This document shows, piece after piece, positions 33,584 through 41,113 of a stretch of 64,000 bases of DNA. Positions within the stretch are counted from its first letter, which is position 1; the number at the start of each line of letters is the position of its first letter. Location of the stretch: positions 62,001 through 126,000 of the forward strand of contig JAGBPB010000019.1 in the NCBI GenBank assembly GCA_017633615.1, read 5' to 3'. The notes under the pieces are model-generated. The model saw only the letters and a program-made list of their open reading frames with translations. It was not told where the DNA came from and searched no databases. Made by a program: the position numbers and the translations under genes. This DNA comes from Bacteroidaceae bacterium (GTDB lineage: Bacteria; Bacteroidota; Bacteroidia; Bacteroidales; Bacteroidaceae).

Positions 33584-35104
33584 ATGCAAAAGATAATAAT
33601 ACTGGATTTCGGTTCCCAGACTACGCAGCTTATCGGACGCAGAGTGAGAGAGATGGACACCTTCTGCGAGATCCTGCCTTACAACAAATTCCCTGAGAAT
33701 GACCCCGATGTAATAGGTGTGATTCTGAGCGGATCCCCCCTGAGCGTTTATGCCGATGATGCATTCCGTCCTGACCTGTCAGGTATTATAGGAAAGTATC
33801 CCGTGCTTGGTATATGCTACGGCGCACAGTTGCTCAGTTATACTTACGGCGGTAAGGTTGAGCAGGCCGGTACCCGTGAGTATGGTCACGCATCATTAGG
33901 TTTCATCGACCCTGAGTGTCCGCTGTTCAAGGGATTTGAAAAGAACTCACAGGTTTGGATGAGCCACGGAGATTCCATTACAGCAATTCCTCAGGGTTAC
34001 AAGGTTACCGCATCAACAGACAGCGTTAAATATGCTGCTTTTGAGAATTCCGGAGAACGAGTATGGGGCGTACAGTTCCATCCCGAGGTGGTTCATTCGC
34101 TTCAGGGCAAGCTGCTGCTTGAGAACTTTGTTATAGGTATATGCGGCAGCCGCAGGGAGTGGACATCGGACTCTTTCATTGAGAAAACGGTTGGTGAACT
34201 CAAGGCTGAACTTGGCAATGACAAGGTTGTGCTTGGATTGAGCGGCGGTGTGGATTCATCGGTGGCAGCCGTATTGCTTAACAAGGCTATAGGTAAGAAT
34301 CTTACGTGCATATTTGTGAACCATGGCCTGCTGCGCAAGAATGAGTTTACTGATGTGCTGAATGACTACGTCTGCCTGGGTCTGAATGTAAAGGGCGTGG
34401 ATGCATCGGATATGTTCTTCAAGGACCTTAAGGGCGTTACTGAGCCGGAGCAGAAACGTAAGATAATAGGCCGTGATTTTATAGAGGTGTTTGATGCCGA
34501 GGCTTCAAAGATAACCGATGCCAAATGGCTGGCACAAGGAACAATATATCCCGATCGCATTGAGAGTCTGAATATTACCGGTAAGACAATCAAGAGCCAT
34601 CATAATGTAGGCGGGTTGCCTGCCAAGATGGGTCTCAAACTGTGCGAGCCGCTCAAATGGCTTTTCAAGGATGAGGTGCGCGCCATAGGCCGCCGTCTAG
34701 GAATACCCGAGCATCTGATAGGCCGTCATCCTTTCCCGGGTCCCGGTCTGGCTGTACGTATAATAGGTGATATCACCCCGCAGAAAGTGGCCGTACTCCA
34801 GGAGGCCGATGCCATATTCATCAATGGCCTGCGTGAGTGGAAACTCTACGACAAGATCTGGCAGGCTGGCGCAATCCTTCTGGCTGACCGTACGGTAGGT
34901 GTCATGGGCGATGAACGTACCTTTGACAACGCCGTAGCCCTGCGTGCCGTGACCAGCGTTGACGCAATGACTGCCGATTGGGCTGAGCTTCCGTATGAGT
35001 TCATGCATTGGGTAAGCAATGAAATCATAAATAAAGTTAAAGGCGTGAACCGCGTATGCTATGACATATCGTCCAAACCACCCGCAACAATAGAATGGGA
35101 GTAA
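33584..35104 (+). CDS. guaA: GMP synthase (glutamine-hydrolysing)
   Basis: A 506-residue cytosolic enzyme that converts XMP, glutamine and ATP to GMP. The N-terminal class-I amidotransferase domain has the nucleophile Cys78 in LGICYGAQ and the catalytic His166-x-Glu168 in QFHPEVV. The ATP pyrophosphatase P-loop is GLSGGVDSS (218-226). The C-terminal XMP-binding domain has [15 protein letters not shown] and ends KPPATIEWE, the canonical C-terminus. The start [15 protein letters not shown] matches the family. A longer in-frame ATG at 33497 lies upstream of the promoter box and was rejected. Length is normal, slightly short of the E. coli enzyme. Confidence 0.97.
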   Translation: MQKIIILDFGSQTTQLIGRRVREMDTFCEILPYNKFPENDPDVIGVILSGSPLSVYADDAFRPDLSGIIGKYPVLGICYGAQLLSYTYGGKVEQAGTREYGHASLGFIDPECPLFKGFEKNSQVWMSHGDSITAIPQGYKVTASTDSVKYAAFENSGERVWGVQFHPEVVHSLQGKLLLENFVIGICGSRREWTSDSFIEKTVGELKAELGNDKVVLGLSGGVDSSVAAVLLNKAIGKNLTCIFVNHGLLRKNEFTDVLNDYVCLGLNVKGVDASDMFFKDLKGVTEPEQKRKIIGRDFIEVFDAEASKITDAKWLAQGTIYPDRIESLNITGKTIKSHHNVGGLPAKMGLKLCEPLKWLFKDEVRAIGRRLGIPEHLIGRHPFPGPGLAVRIIGDITPQKVAVLQEADAIFINGLREWKLYDKIWQAGAILLADRTVGVMGDERTFDNAVALRAVTSVDAMTADWAELPYEFMHWVSNEIINKVKGVNRVCYDISSKPPATIEWE

Positions 35105-35198
35105 TGGTACAGCAACAATTTAAATATGAAAGTGTTAAATAGTGCGTAAGGTTGAAAAATGAGAGTGGATGAATGACAGATATTTGAATAAGTTGTAG

Positions 35199-35206
35199 TA
35201 TCTTTG
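35199..35206 (+). promoter_or_regulatory. Candidate -7 box for the orphan lipoprotein gene
   Basis: TATCTTTG matches TAnnTTTG. The leader to the ATG at 35248 would be about 35 bases. A TTTG occurs at 35183-35186, closer than the usual spacing. Confidence 0.5.
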
Positions 35207-35247
35207 CGCCGAAATTAAAAAAAGGACCTAGATTAAATTTTATGTAT

Positions 35248-36417
35248 ATGAAGAAAATTGTATTGATTTTGTCTTGCGTGGCAATGTTGGTAAGCTGTGA
35301 CAATTCTTATAACATTATAGAAGAGCCGCAGAATTATGAGTTGCCTAAGACTCGTGTCTATGCTTTAGGTCAGTCTCTTGATAATGTAGGAACCAAGAGT
35401 TCATACGTATGGCCTTTTACTTCAGATGACGGAACATGGGAAACTGCTCGTTTCTCTATCCGTGCAGACAACACTGCTCCTGATTTTTATGATCATAGTT
35501 CAACTCTGTATTTTGGCCGCAAACCTGGTAAGGACGGTAAGAACAGAGGTCGCGTATATACCGGTTATCCTTATGGACATTATAATGACCGTGATCTTGA
35601 CTATACTAAGGTAGACAAGAAAACAGGTTACAATATCGGCTTGTTCCGCTTTGTCTTTGACAGGAAGGGTTTGAAGACTCAGTTGGCTATTGCCGAGGCA
35701 CCGAAAGTAATGGATATTCTTGATGATGAGAAGAATGATCTGGAAGCAGCAATAGCAGCAGGTACGAATGTAACCAAGAACCAGAATAACCTTGATAAAG
35801 TCAATGCTTTAATGGACTTGGGAAATGATTACCTGGAGTCACATGTAGCATGGTATGTCGTTAAGGAAGTTGGTGGCGCAAGACTGTGGCATGTTAATGG
35901 CTATATTGCAGATTTTGAGCCCGGTAAGCCCGGCGATAAGAAATTGCCTGATGAGCTGGAGATTGACATCCATCAGCAGGAGCACTTGGATTGGAGCGAG
36001 ATCAAGACTTCTATCCATGTCAGAATGGATGTTGAGGCTTTAGAGGTAAATATCCCTCTGGACCTTGATGATATTGTTGAGCAGGATGATTTCGATATCA
36101 GAATTTATAAGTCATATTATAAGACTTTAGCTGAGGTTACTACTGAAACTTCTTATACCATTACTCATGACGAGAAAGGTATAACAATCAGAGTTGACAA
36201 CATCGATCCTACTATGATTGATGAACTGATGAATCAGTATTGTGACGGCCTTACAATTGAGGTATTCAGCTACACTACTTCAAATCATGCAGATATCTGG
36301 GAGAAAGTAAAGAAGAGCACAGTAAAGACAAAGAAACCATGTACACCTTCGGGTCAGATTACGAGTGCGTATTATGATGACACAGCACTGATTCGGGTTG
36401 ATAAGGAACTTCTTTAA
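35248..36417 (+). CDS. Bacteroidales lipoprotein of unknown family
   Basis: I do not recognise a family. From MKKIVLILSCVAMLVSC (an ATG two codons earlier is also possible) the lipobox ends at Cys17, so it should be a lipoprotein. The mature 370 residues are hydrophilic and rich in Asp, Tyr and Lys. There is one evident aspartate/asparagine-rich helical stretch in the middle (DILDDEKNDLEAAIAAG, then NQNNLDKVNALMDLGNDYL). A second half follows, with an immunoglobulin-like alternation of strands (LEVNIPLDLDDIVEQDDFD, then YKTLAEVTTETSYTITHDE). It ends just before a strong terminator, so it is monocistronic. Surface or periplasmic location is inferred only from the lipobox. Confidence 0.7.
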   Translation: MKKIVLILSCVAMLVSCDNSYNIIEEPQNYELPKTRVYALGQSLDNVGTKSSYVWPFTSDDGTWETARFSIRADNTAPDFYDHSSTLYFGRKPGKDGKNRGRVYTGYPYGHYNDRDLDYTKVDKKTGYNIGLFRFVFDRKGLKTQLAIAEAPKVMDILDDEKNDLEAAIAAGTNVTKNQNNLDKVNALMDLGNDYLESHVAWYVVKEVGGARLWHVNGYIADFEPGKPGDKKLPDELEIDIHQQEHLDWSEIKTSIHVRMDVEALEVNIPLDLDDIVEQDDFDIRIYKSYYKTLAEVTTETSYTITHDEKGITIRVDNIDPTMIDELMNQYCDGLTIEVFSYTTSNHADIWEKVKKSTVKTKKPCTPSGQITSAYYDDTALIRVDKELL

Positions 36418-36436
36418 TTGAGAATAAAGCATGAAA

Positions 36437-36472
36437 AAGCCGGTTTTCAAATCGAAAACCGGCTTTTTTTTT
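36437..36472 (+). terminator. Strong intrinsic terminator after the orphan lipoprotein gene
   Basis: AAGCCGGTTTTC pairs with GAAAACCGGCTT around a five-base loop, with nine Ts following the stem. It lies 19 bases after the stop codon. The T-run merges into the promoter region of the GH43 gene. Confidence 0.92.
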
Positions 36473-36492
36473 CTGTCTTCGGATATTTGGGA

Positions 36493-36500
36493 TATTTTTG
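36493..36500 (+). promoter_or_regulatory. Candidate -7 box for the GH43 gene
   Basis: TATTTTTG matches TAnnTTTG. With a 19-base spacer, TTTC at 36470-36473 gives a three-of-four -33 match that overlaps the T-run of the preceding terminator. Confidence 0.5.
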
Positions 36501-36528
36501 CAATCATAACCTGAAGTATTTATTCAAT

Positions 36529-38193
36529 ATGAAAAAAGGTGATTCTTTATATGGTTTTGCGGTTTCTTTAGTGGCCGTTTTGTGCTGCATTGCACTATGG
36601 GTTTCATGCACAAATAATAATAAAACAGATACAATGATTGCTACCCCCGGTAACCCTTATCTGCCCCTGTGGGAACATATCCCGGACGGCGAACCGTATG
36701 TCTTTGAGGATCCTGACAATCCCGGTCAGTACCGCGTATATATCTACGGGTCACATGACAGTATGATATCCGGATACTGCGGCCGCGAGCTTGTAGTGTG
36801 GTCGGCAGCAGTTGATAACCTTACCTGCTGGCGTTATGACGGTGAGATATTCAGCGTGGCAAAGAATGCCAATGGGGAGCCTCTGAGCCGCCAGGGTCTG
36901 GCCGATGTTCTCTATGCCCCGGACGTAACTCTGGTTACAGCTCCCAACGGAGAGAAAACCTATTACCTCTTTCCAAACAACCAGTCTGGCGGCCGCAATG
37001 GAATGATATGCAAGAGTTCCCGCCCGGACGGTCCGTTTGAGGTGTGCAACTGGAGCAAGGATAACCCCAATCAGACCGTAGGCGTGCTGGCATTTGATCC
37101 CGCGGTGTTTGTTGATGATGACGGCCGTGTATATGGTTACTGGGGATTTGAGCGCTCATATGCCGCTGAGTTTGATCCCGCTACTATGGCAACCGTAAAG
37201 CCCGGCACTGGGATAGTTGAGGATATGATATCCGGACGTTATGATGACGGAATCTTCAGTTTCTTTGAGGCTTCATCCATACGTAAGATCAAGGATAAAT
37301 ACGTATTTATATACAGCCGTTTCACCAAGGACGGAGAATTTGGGCTGCCCGTATCAAACTATACTCTGGCATATGCCTACAGCGATAATCCGCTTGGCCC
37401 ATGGACCTACGGCGGCACTATAATCGATGCCCGTGCCCGTGAGATTGATGAGCAGGGACGTGTGTTTGCATCGGCTACCATTGACGGCAATACTCATGGC
37501 AGTATCTGTGAGATAAACGGCCAGTGGTATGTGTTCTATCACCGCCAGACCGGAACTGATGAGTATGCGCGCCAGGCAATGGTCGCTCCTATCACCGTTA
37601 AGGTTGAAGAGGGCAAGGGCGGCAAGGTGGAGATATCAGAGGGCGAGTATAATTCTGAGGGTTTCTCACTTGAGGGCCTTGATCCGCTGGAGCGTCATTC
37701 TGCAGGAATTGCATGCTGGTACACCGGCCCCAAACCTGCCGTTCATGACTGGCCTAACAATATATTTTCCGGTTCATATGTGGCATCATCATACGGTACG
37801 GAAAGTAAGATGGACAAGCCTTATGATCTGGTTAATAACACCAATCAGGTTGTAAATAATACTGATGGCTCAATAGTGGGTTACAAGTACTTTAATTTCA
37901 GCAAAACTACCGGTTCTGAACTGGCTTTGAATCTGAATCTTATCCCAGAGGGAACAGATGGTGAAATAATAATTGCGTTAGATCGTCCCTGGGAGTCACA
38001 AGGAGGTAAAATGTTGGGAAAAATTGAGTTGAAGGCCGATATGCCCGCTAAGCCGGCCAGTTTCACTGTCAAGCTTCCGGAACTGTCAGGACTGACAGGT
38101 AAACATGCTGTTTTCTTTGTTTTCAAATCAAATACCAAAGATAAATCATTGTGCACTCTGTGCGATTTCAAATTTGAGTTGACTGGGAAATAA
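36529..38193 (+). CDS. GH43-family glycoside hydrolase lipoprotein
   Basis: A 554-residue protein from MKKGDSLYGFAVSLVAVLC at 36529; the lipobox WVSC puts the lipid cysteine near 28. The five-bladed propeller domain (about 50-390) has the family landmarks: EDPDNPGQYRVYIYGSHD at the first blade, YAPDVTLV and FDPAVFVDDDGRVYGYWG with the acidic residues of the catalytic base and pKa-modulator, and FFEASSIRKIKDKYVF with the glutamate expected to be the acid. A C-terminal beta-sandwich of about 150 residues looks like a carbohydrate-binding module. The family cleaves arabinosyl or xylosyl linkages. The longer frame opening at 36418 was rejected because it starts with TTG inside the terminator region. 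Confidence 0.87.
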   Translation: MKKGDSLYGFAVSLVAVLCCIALWVSCTNNNKTDTMIATPGNPYLPLWEHIPDGEPYVFEDPDNPGQYRVYIYGSHDSMISGYCGRELVVWSAAVDNLTCWRYDGEIFSVAKNANGEPLSRQGLADVLYAPDVTLVTAPNGEKTYYLFPNNQSGGRNGMICKSSRPDGPFEVCNWSKDNPNQTVGVLAFDPAVFVDDDGRVYGYWGFERSYAAEFDPATMATVKPGTGIVEDMISGRYDDGIFSFFEASSIRKIKDKYVFIYSRFTKDGEFGLPVSNYTLAYAYSDNPLGPWTYGGTIIDARAREIDEQGRVFASATIDGNTHGSICEINGQWYVFYHRQTGTDEYARQAMVAPITVKVEEGKGGKVEISEGEYNSEGFSLEGLDPLERHSAGIACWYTGPKPAVHDWPNNIFSGSYVASSYGTESKMDKPYDLVNNTNQVVNNTDGSIVGYKYFNFSKTTGSELALNLNLIPEGTDGEIIIALDRPWESQGGKMLGKIELKADMPAKPASFTVKLPELSGLTGKHAVFFVFKSNTKDKSLCTLCDFKFELTGK

Positions 38194-38238
38194 TTGTCTG
38201 TTTGTCCGGTGCCCAATTCGGGGTCAGGCAGTCTTGTG

Positions 38239-38275
38239 GTGCTTAATAAATTATAATTTAAGCACTAATTGTCTA
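38239..38275 (+). terminator. Possible weak terminator between the GH43 gene and the polysaccharide operon
   Basis: GTGCTTAA (38239-38246) pairs with TTAAGCAC (38258-38265) around an 11-base AT-rich loop, followed within ten bases by a T-rich stretch. The stem is short, so termination is likely incomplete. The next promoter box follows at 38307. Confidence 0.4.
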
Positions 38276-38306
38276 TTTTTATATATGGTGTTTCTGTTAA
38301 AAGTTG

Positions 38307-38314
38307 TACATTTG
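38307..38314 (+). promoter_or_regulatory. Candidate -7 box for the nine-gene polysaccharide/CotH operon
   Basis: TACATTTG matches TAnnTTTG. The leader to the first start codon (38390) would be about 70 bases. This is the only obvious promoter until 53345, because later gaps in the operon are at most 35 bases. Confidence 0.55.
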
Positions 38315-38389
38315 CATTTTCGAAATAAACTATTGTCTTTTCTCGGTAATTAAATTTTATTTGAACAAGTAAGAGGGAGATCAAAAACA

Positions 38390-39667
38390 GTGCGTACAAT
38401 CTTTTTTTTAAAATACTACTTCTACGTATTTTTGGCATATTGCAAGTTCCTGTACTCGTATGTCATTTATAAGTTTGCCGATTATCCTGATGAAATTAAG
38501 GCTGCGGCCTTGATATCTGCAACGTGCGTATTGGCTATTGTCATTATTTCTTTATCTATGCTATGGAGGTCCAGAGTAGAAAAAAAGAAAGCCAAACAGT
38601 TGGAACGCATTGACAGGAAGTATGGTGAGGGGATGAAATACATCCTTTCCTCTGAAGCCACAGAGCTCTTGTCTGAGAAGGAAATAGAGCGTATATTCGG
38701 TATAGACAGAGATGAACTTGACGGACCGTTGTTGAAGAACGATCGTGAAAAGCGCATGTTTGTGGATACTTTCTATACATACTTTGTATCCCAAAGGTCT
38801 GAGCATTCCAGGACTGAAAACACGCACACTATGCTTCAGATGTTCGGAATACCTGAATTCCTTGAGAAAGATGTCAGTCTGGGAAGCATGAAAAACAAAG
38901 CAGATGCTCTGAGTAAGATGCGTATGTTCAAACTGCCTATCAGTCTTTGGGCTATCAACAAACTTTTGAATTGCAGATACATGCGTGTTCAGAGACTGGC
39001 CATGTACTCGAACGTTATGAGTAGTTCAGACAGCGCATTGGATTATTTTGAGACAGACTTTTTTGACAATAATTGCTGCATCAAGGATGAGATAGAGCTT
39101 GGATTCTCACTTCAGCGTCGTCGCAAGATGGGCTTGAAACTTCCTAATCTGGCTCGCTGGGCTCAAATCCAGAAAAATGAAAAAACCCAGTGCATGTTTG
39201 TCCGTCTGATGAGAAGGTTCGACGAGGTTGAATATTGCGGAGAACTTAAGGTCCTCTATAAGGAGAGTAAGAAGAAAAAACTGAGGGAGGAAATATCCAG
39301 AACATGGGGATATCTGCATTATGTGGAATCGGAGGATTTACTTATAGATGCGTTGCTTACTGAACCGGATGACACAAAGGTGGCTATTATGCACGCATTG
39401 ACCCGTCTTGACACCGGAAAAAGTCTGGATGCTCTTCTTGACGGATTTAAGAATACTACGAACCCTCATGTGAGATTTGAGGCTCTCAGATGTATTTACA
39501 ATTATGGAGACGCCGGGCGCGCTCTGTTTTATGAACTGGAGCGTAATTGCTCTGAAGCAGATCAGAAGTATTTTACCTTTTTCAATAATCCAATCACGCT
39601 TGAGAAGATCCGTCTTGACAAGGAACAGGCATACCATCCTTCAGTTGAGACAGTATTCAACGGATAA
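38390..39667 (+). CDS. Inner-membrane protein with HEAT-like repeats, first gene of polysaccharide operon
   Basis: A 425-residue protein starting at GTG 38390. Two hydrophobic segments (about 5-27 and 38-58, the second AAALISATCVLAIVIISLSM) anchor it. A basic linker (RVEKKKAKQLERIDRKYGE) follows, and then an all-helical region to the end. The last 130 residues show HEAT-like repeats, for example DDTKVAIMHALTRLDTGKSL and NPHVRFEALRCIYNYGDAG. I know no exact family. It lies 15 bases before the GT2 synthase gene. HEAT-repeat partners of polysaccharide synthases are known in other bacteria, so a regulatory or scaffold subunit of the synthase is plausible. That is inference; it could be unrelated. 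Confidence 0.75.
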   Translation: MRTIFFLKYYFYVFLAYCKFLYSYVIYKFADYPDEIKAAALISATCVLAIVIISLSMLWRSRVEKKKAKQLERIDRKYGEGMKYILSSEATELLSEKEIERIFGIDRDELDGPLLKNDREKRMFVDTFYTYFVSQRSEHSRTENTHTMLQMFGIPEFLEKDVSLGSMKNKADALSKMRMFKLPISLWAINKLLNCRYMRVQRLAMYSNVMSSSDSALDYFETDFFDNNCCIKDEIELGFSLQRRRKMGLKLPNLARWAQIQKNEKTQCMFVRLMRRFDEVEYCGELKVLYKESKKKKLREEISRTWGYLHYVESEDLLIDALLTEPDDTKVAIMHALTRLDTGKSLDALLDGFKNTTNPHVRFEALRCIYNYGDAGRALFYELERNCSEADQKYFTFFNNPITLEKIRLDKEQAYHPSVETVFNG

Positions 39668-39682
39668 AATAATAATGAAGAT

Positions 39683-41113
39683 ATGTGGTTAACGATATAT
39701 TACATATTCGCATACGTTGTTTTTGGCTATACAATGCTGCTTATCGCCGGCTATGTCTGGTTGGTATTCATGAGCCGCTTAGCCCAGAGACAGCTTGAAG
39801 TCAACTTGCCGGATGACGCAACAATCAAGTATCTCATGCAGGGTTCTCCGTTGACTCCTGCGGTATCAATTATAGCACCTGCTTACAACGAGGAGGTAAC
39901 AATCATCGATAGTGTCAACTCTATTATGCAGATTGACTATCCTGATTATGAGATCATAATCGTGAATGATGAAAGTACCGACCGTACGATGGAACTGCTC
40001 ATTGAGGAATATAAGTTGGTTGAGGTTCCATACGATATTGCCATGAGAGTGCCTTCAAAGCCTATCAAGCGCGTGCTCAAATCAACAGATGAAAGGTTCA
40101 GCAAGCTGGTAGTGGTAGATAAGGTTCACGGAGGTCGTAAGGCCGATGGATCAAATGCGGGAATAAATGTATGCAGTAACAAGTACTTTGTTTGTACTGA
40201 TGTGGACTGTATTATTGAGCCTATGGCTCTGTACAGGATGATGTGGTTCGTAGTGAACAGTCATAAGCCGATGATAGGTGTAGCTGCTACAATGCTTATG
40301 AGTAATGGTTGCCTTGTTGAAGACGGAAAAGTAACTGAAGCTGCTGTTCCGAGTACGTTTTTTCCCATGTTCCAGCAATTGGAGTATCTGCGTTCATTCC
40401 TGATAAGTAAATTGGGATGGTCCCGAATAAATGCTTTGCCTAATATTTCCGGTGGTTTCGGTTTGTTTGATACTGACGTAGCTGTAAAGTCGGGAGGTTA
40501 TGATCCTATGAGTATGGCAGAGGACGTAGATATGCTGTTACGTATGGTTACGTATATGAAGAACAACGGTCTTGATTTCCAGCTGGCTCTGGTTCCTAAA
40601 GTATGCTGCTGGACGGAGGGTCCGGGTTCCTTGAAACAGCTTGCACGTCAGCGTACCAGATGGGCCCGTGGTCTTTTTGAGATTGTATCCAACCACCGTA
40701 AACTTTTTTTCAATCCGCACTATGGACCTATAGGCATACTTACATTGCCTTATCTGTTTATGTTTGAGTTTATTGCTCCTGTGATTGAGTTGGCCGGATT
40801 TCTCTTTATGATTTGGCTGGTATTGACAGGTGGTGTAAACTGGAGTGCAGCATTCATTATATTCGGAATGATTTATGTCTTTTCAGTGCTCATTTCATTC
40901 TTTGTCATGTTTTTTGACAATAGACTTAAAGCTGTTAATTGGAAGAGTACAAAAGTCAGTTATGGAAAACTGATATTGGCAACTTTGCTTGAACCATTCA
41001 TATATCATCCCATAATCACCTATTGCTCAAATGTAGGTTATTGGAGATTCATTGTAAATACAACAGCTGTATGGACGCCCATTCAGCGTAAAGGTGTACG
41101 AAAGAAAAAGTAA
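39683..41113 (+). CDS. Processive family-2 glycosyltransferase (polysaccharide synthase)
   Basis: A 476-residue inner-membrane enzyme. One N-terminal TM (about 5-30) precedes the GT2 domain. The domain has the nucleotide-sugar Asp96 in VNDESTD, the DxD motif TDVDC (Asp173, Asp175), the acceptor region NISGGFGLF, the catalytic-base motif AEDVDM (Glu280, Asp281) and the processivity motif QRTRW (323-327). Several TM segments follow at about 345-450. The motif set D, DxD, ED, Q/RxxRW marks synthases that polymerise and export a sugar chain (PgaC, hyaluronan and cellulose synthases). The polymer is not known. The stop overlaps the next gene by one base (TAATG), linking it to the outer-membrane exporter. 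Confidence 0.92.
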   Translation: MWLTIYYIFAYVVFGYTMLLIAGYVWLVFMSRLAQRQLEVNLPDDATIKYLMQGSPLTPAVSIIAPAYNEEVTIIDSVNSIMQIDYPDYEIIIVNDESTDRTMELLIEEYKLVEVPYDIAMRVPSKPIKRVLKSTDERFSKLVVVDKVHGGRKADGSNAGINVCSNKYFVCTDVDCIIEPMALYRMMWFVVNSHKPMIGVAATMLMSNGCLVEDGKVTEAAVPSTFFPMFQQLEYLRSFLISKLGWSRINALPNISGGFGLFDTDVAVKSGGYDPMSMAEDVDMLLRMVTYMKNNGLDFQLALVPKVCCWTEGPGSLKQLARQRTRWARGLFEIVSNHRKLFFNPHYGPIGILTLPYLFMFEFIAPVIELAGFLFMIWLVLTGGVNWSAAFIIFGMIYVFSVLISFFVMFFDNRLKAVNWKSTKVSYGKLILATLLEPFIYHPIITYCSNVGYWRFIVNTTAVWTPIQRKGVRKKK

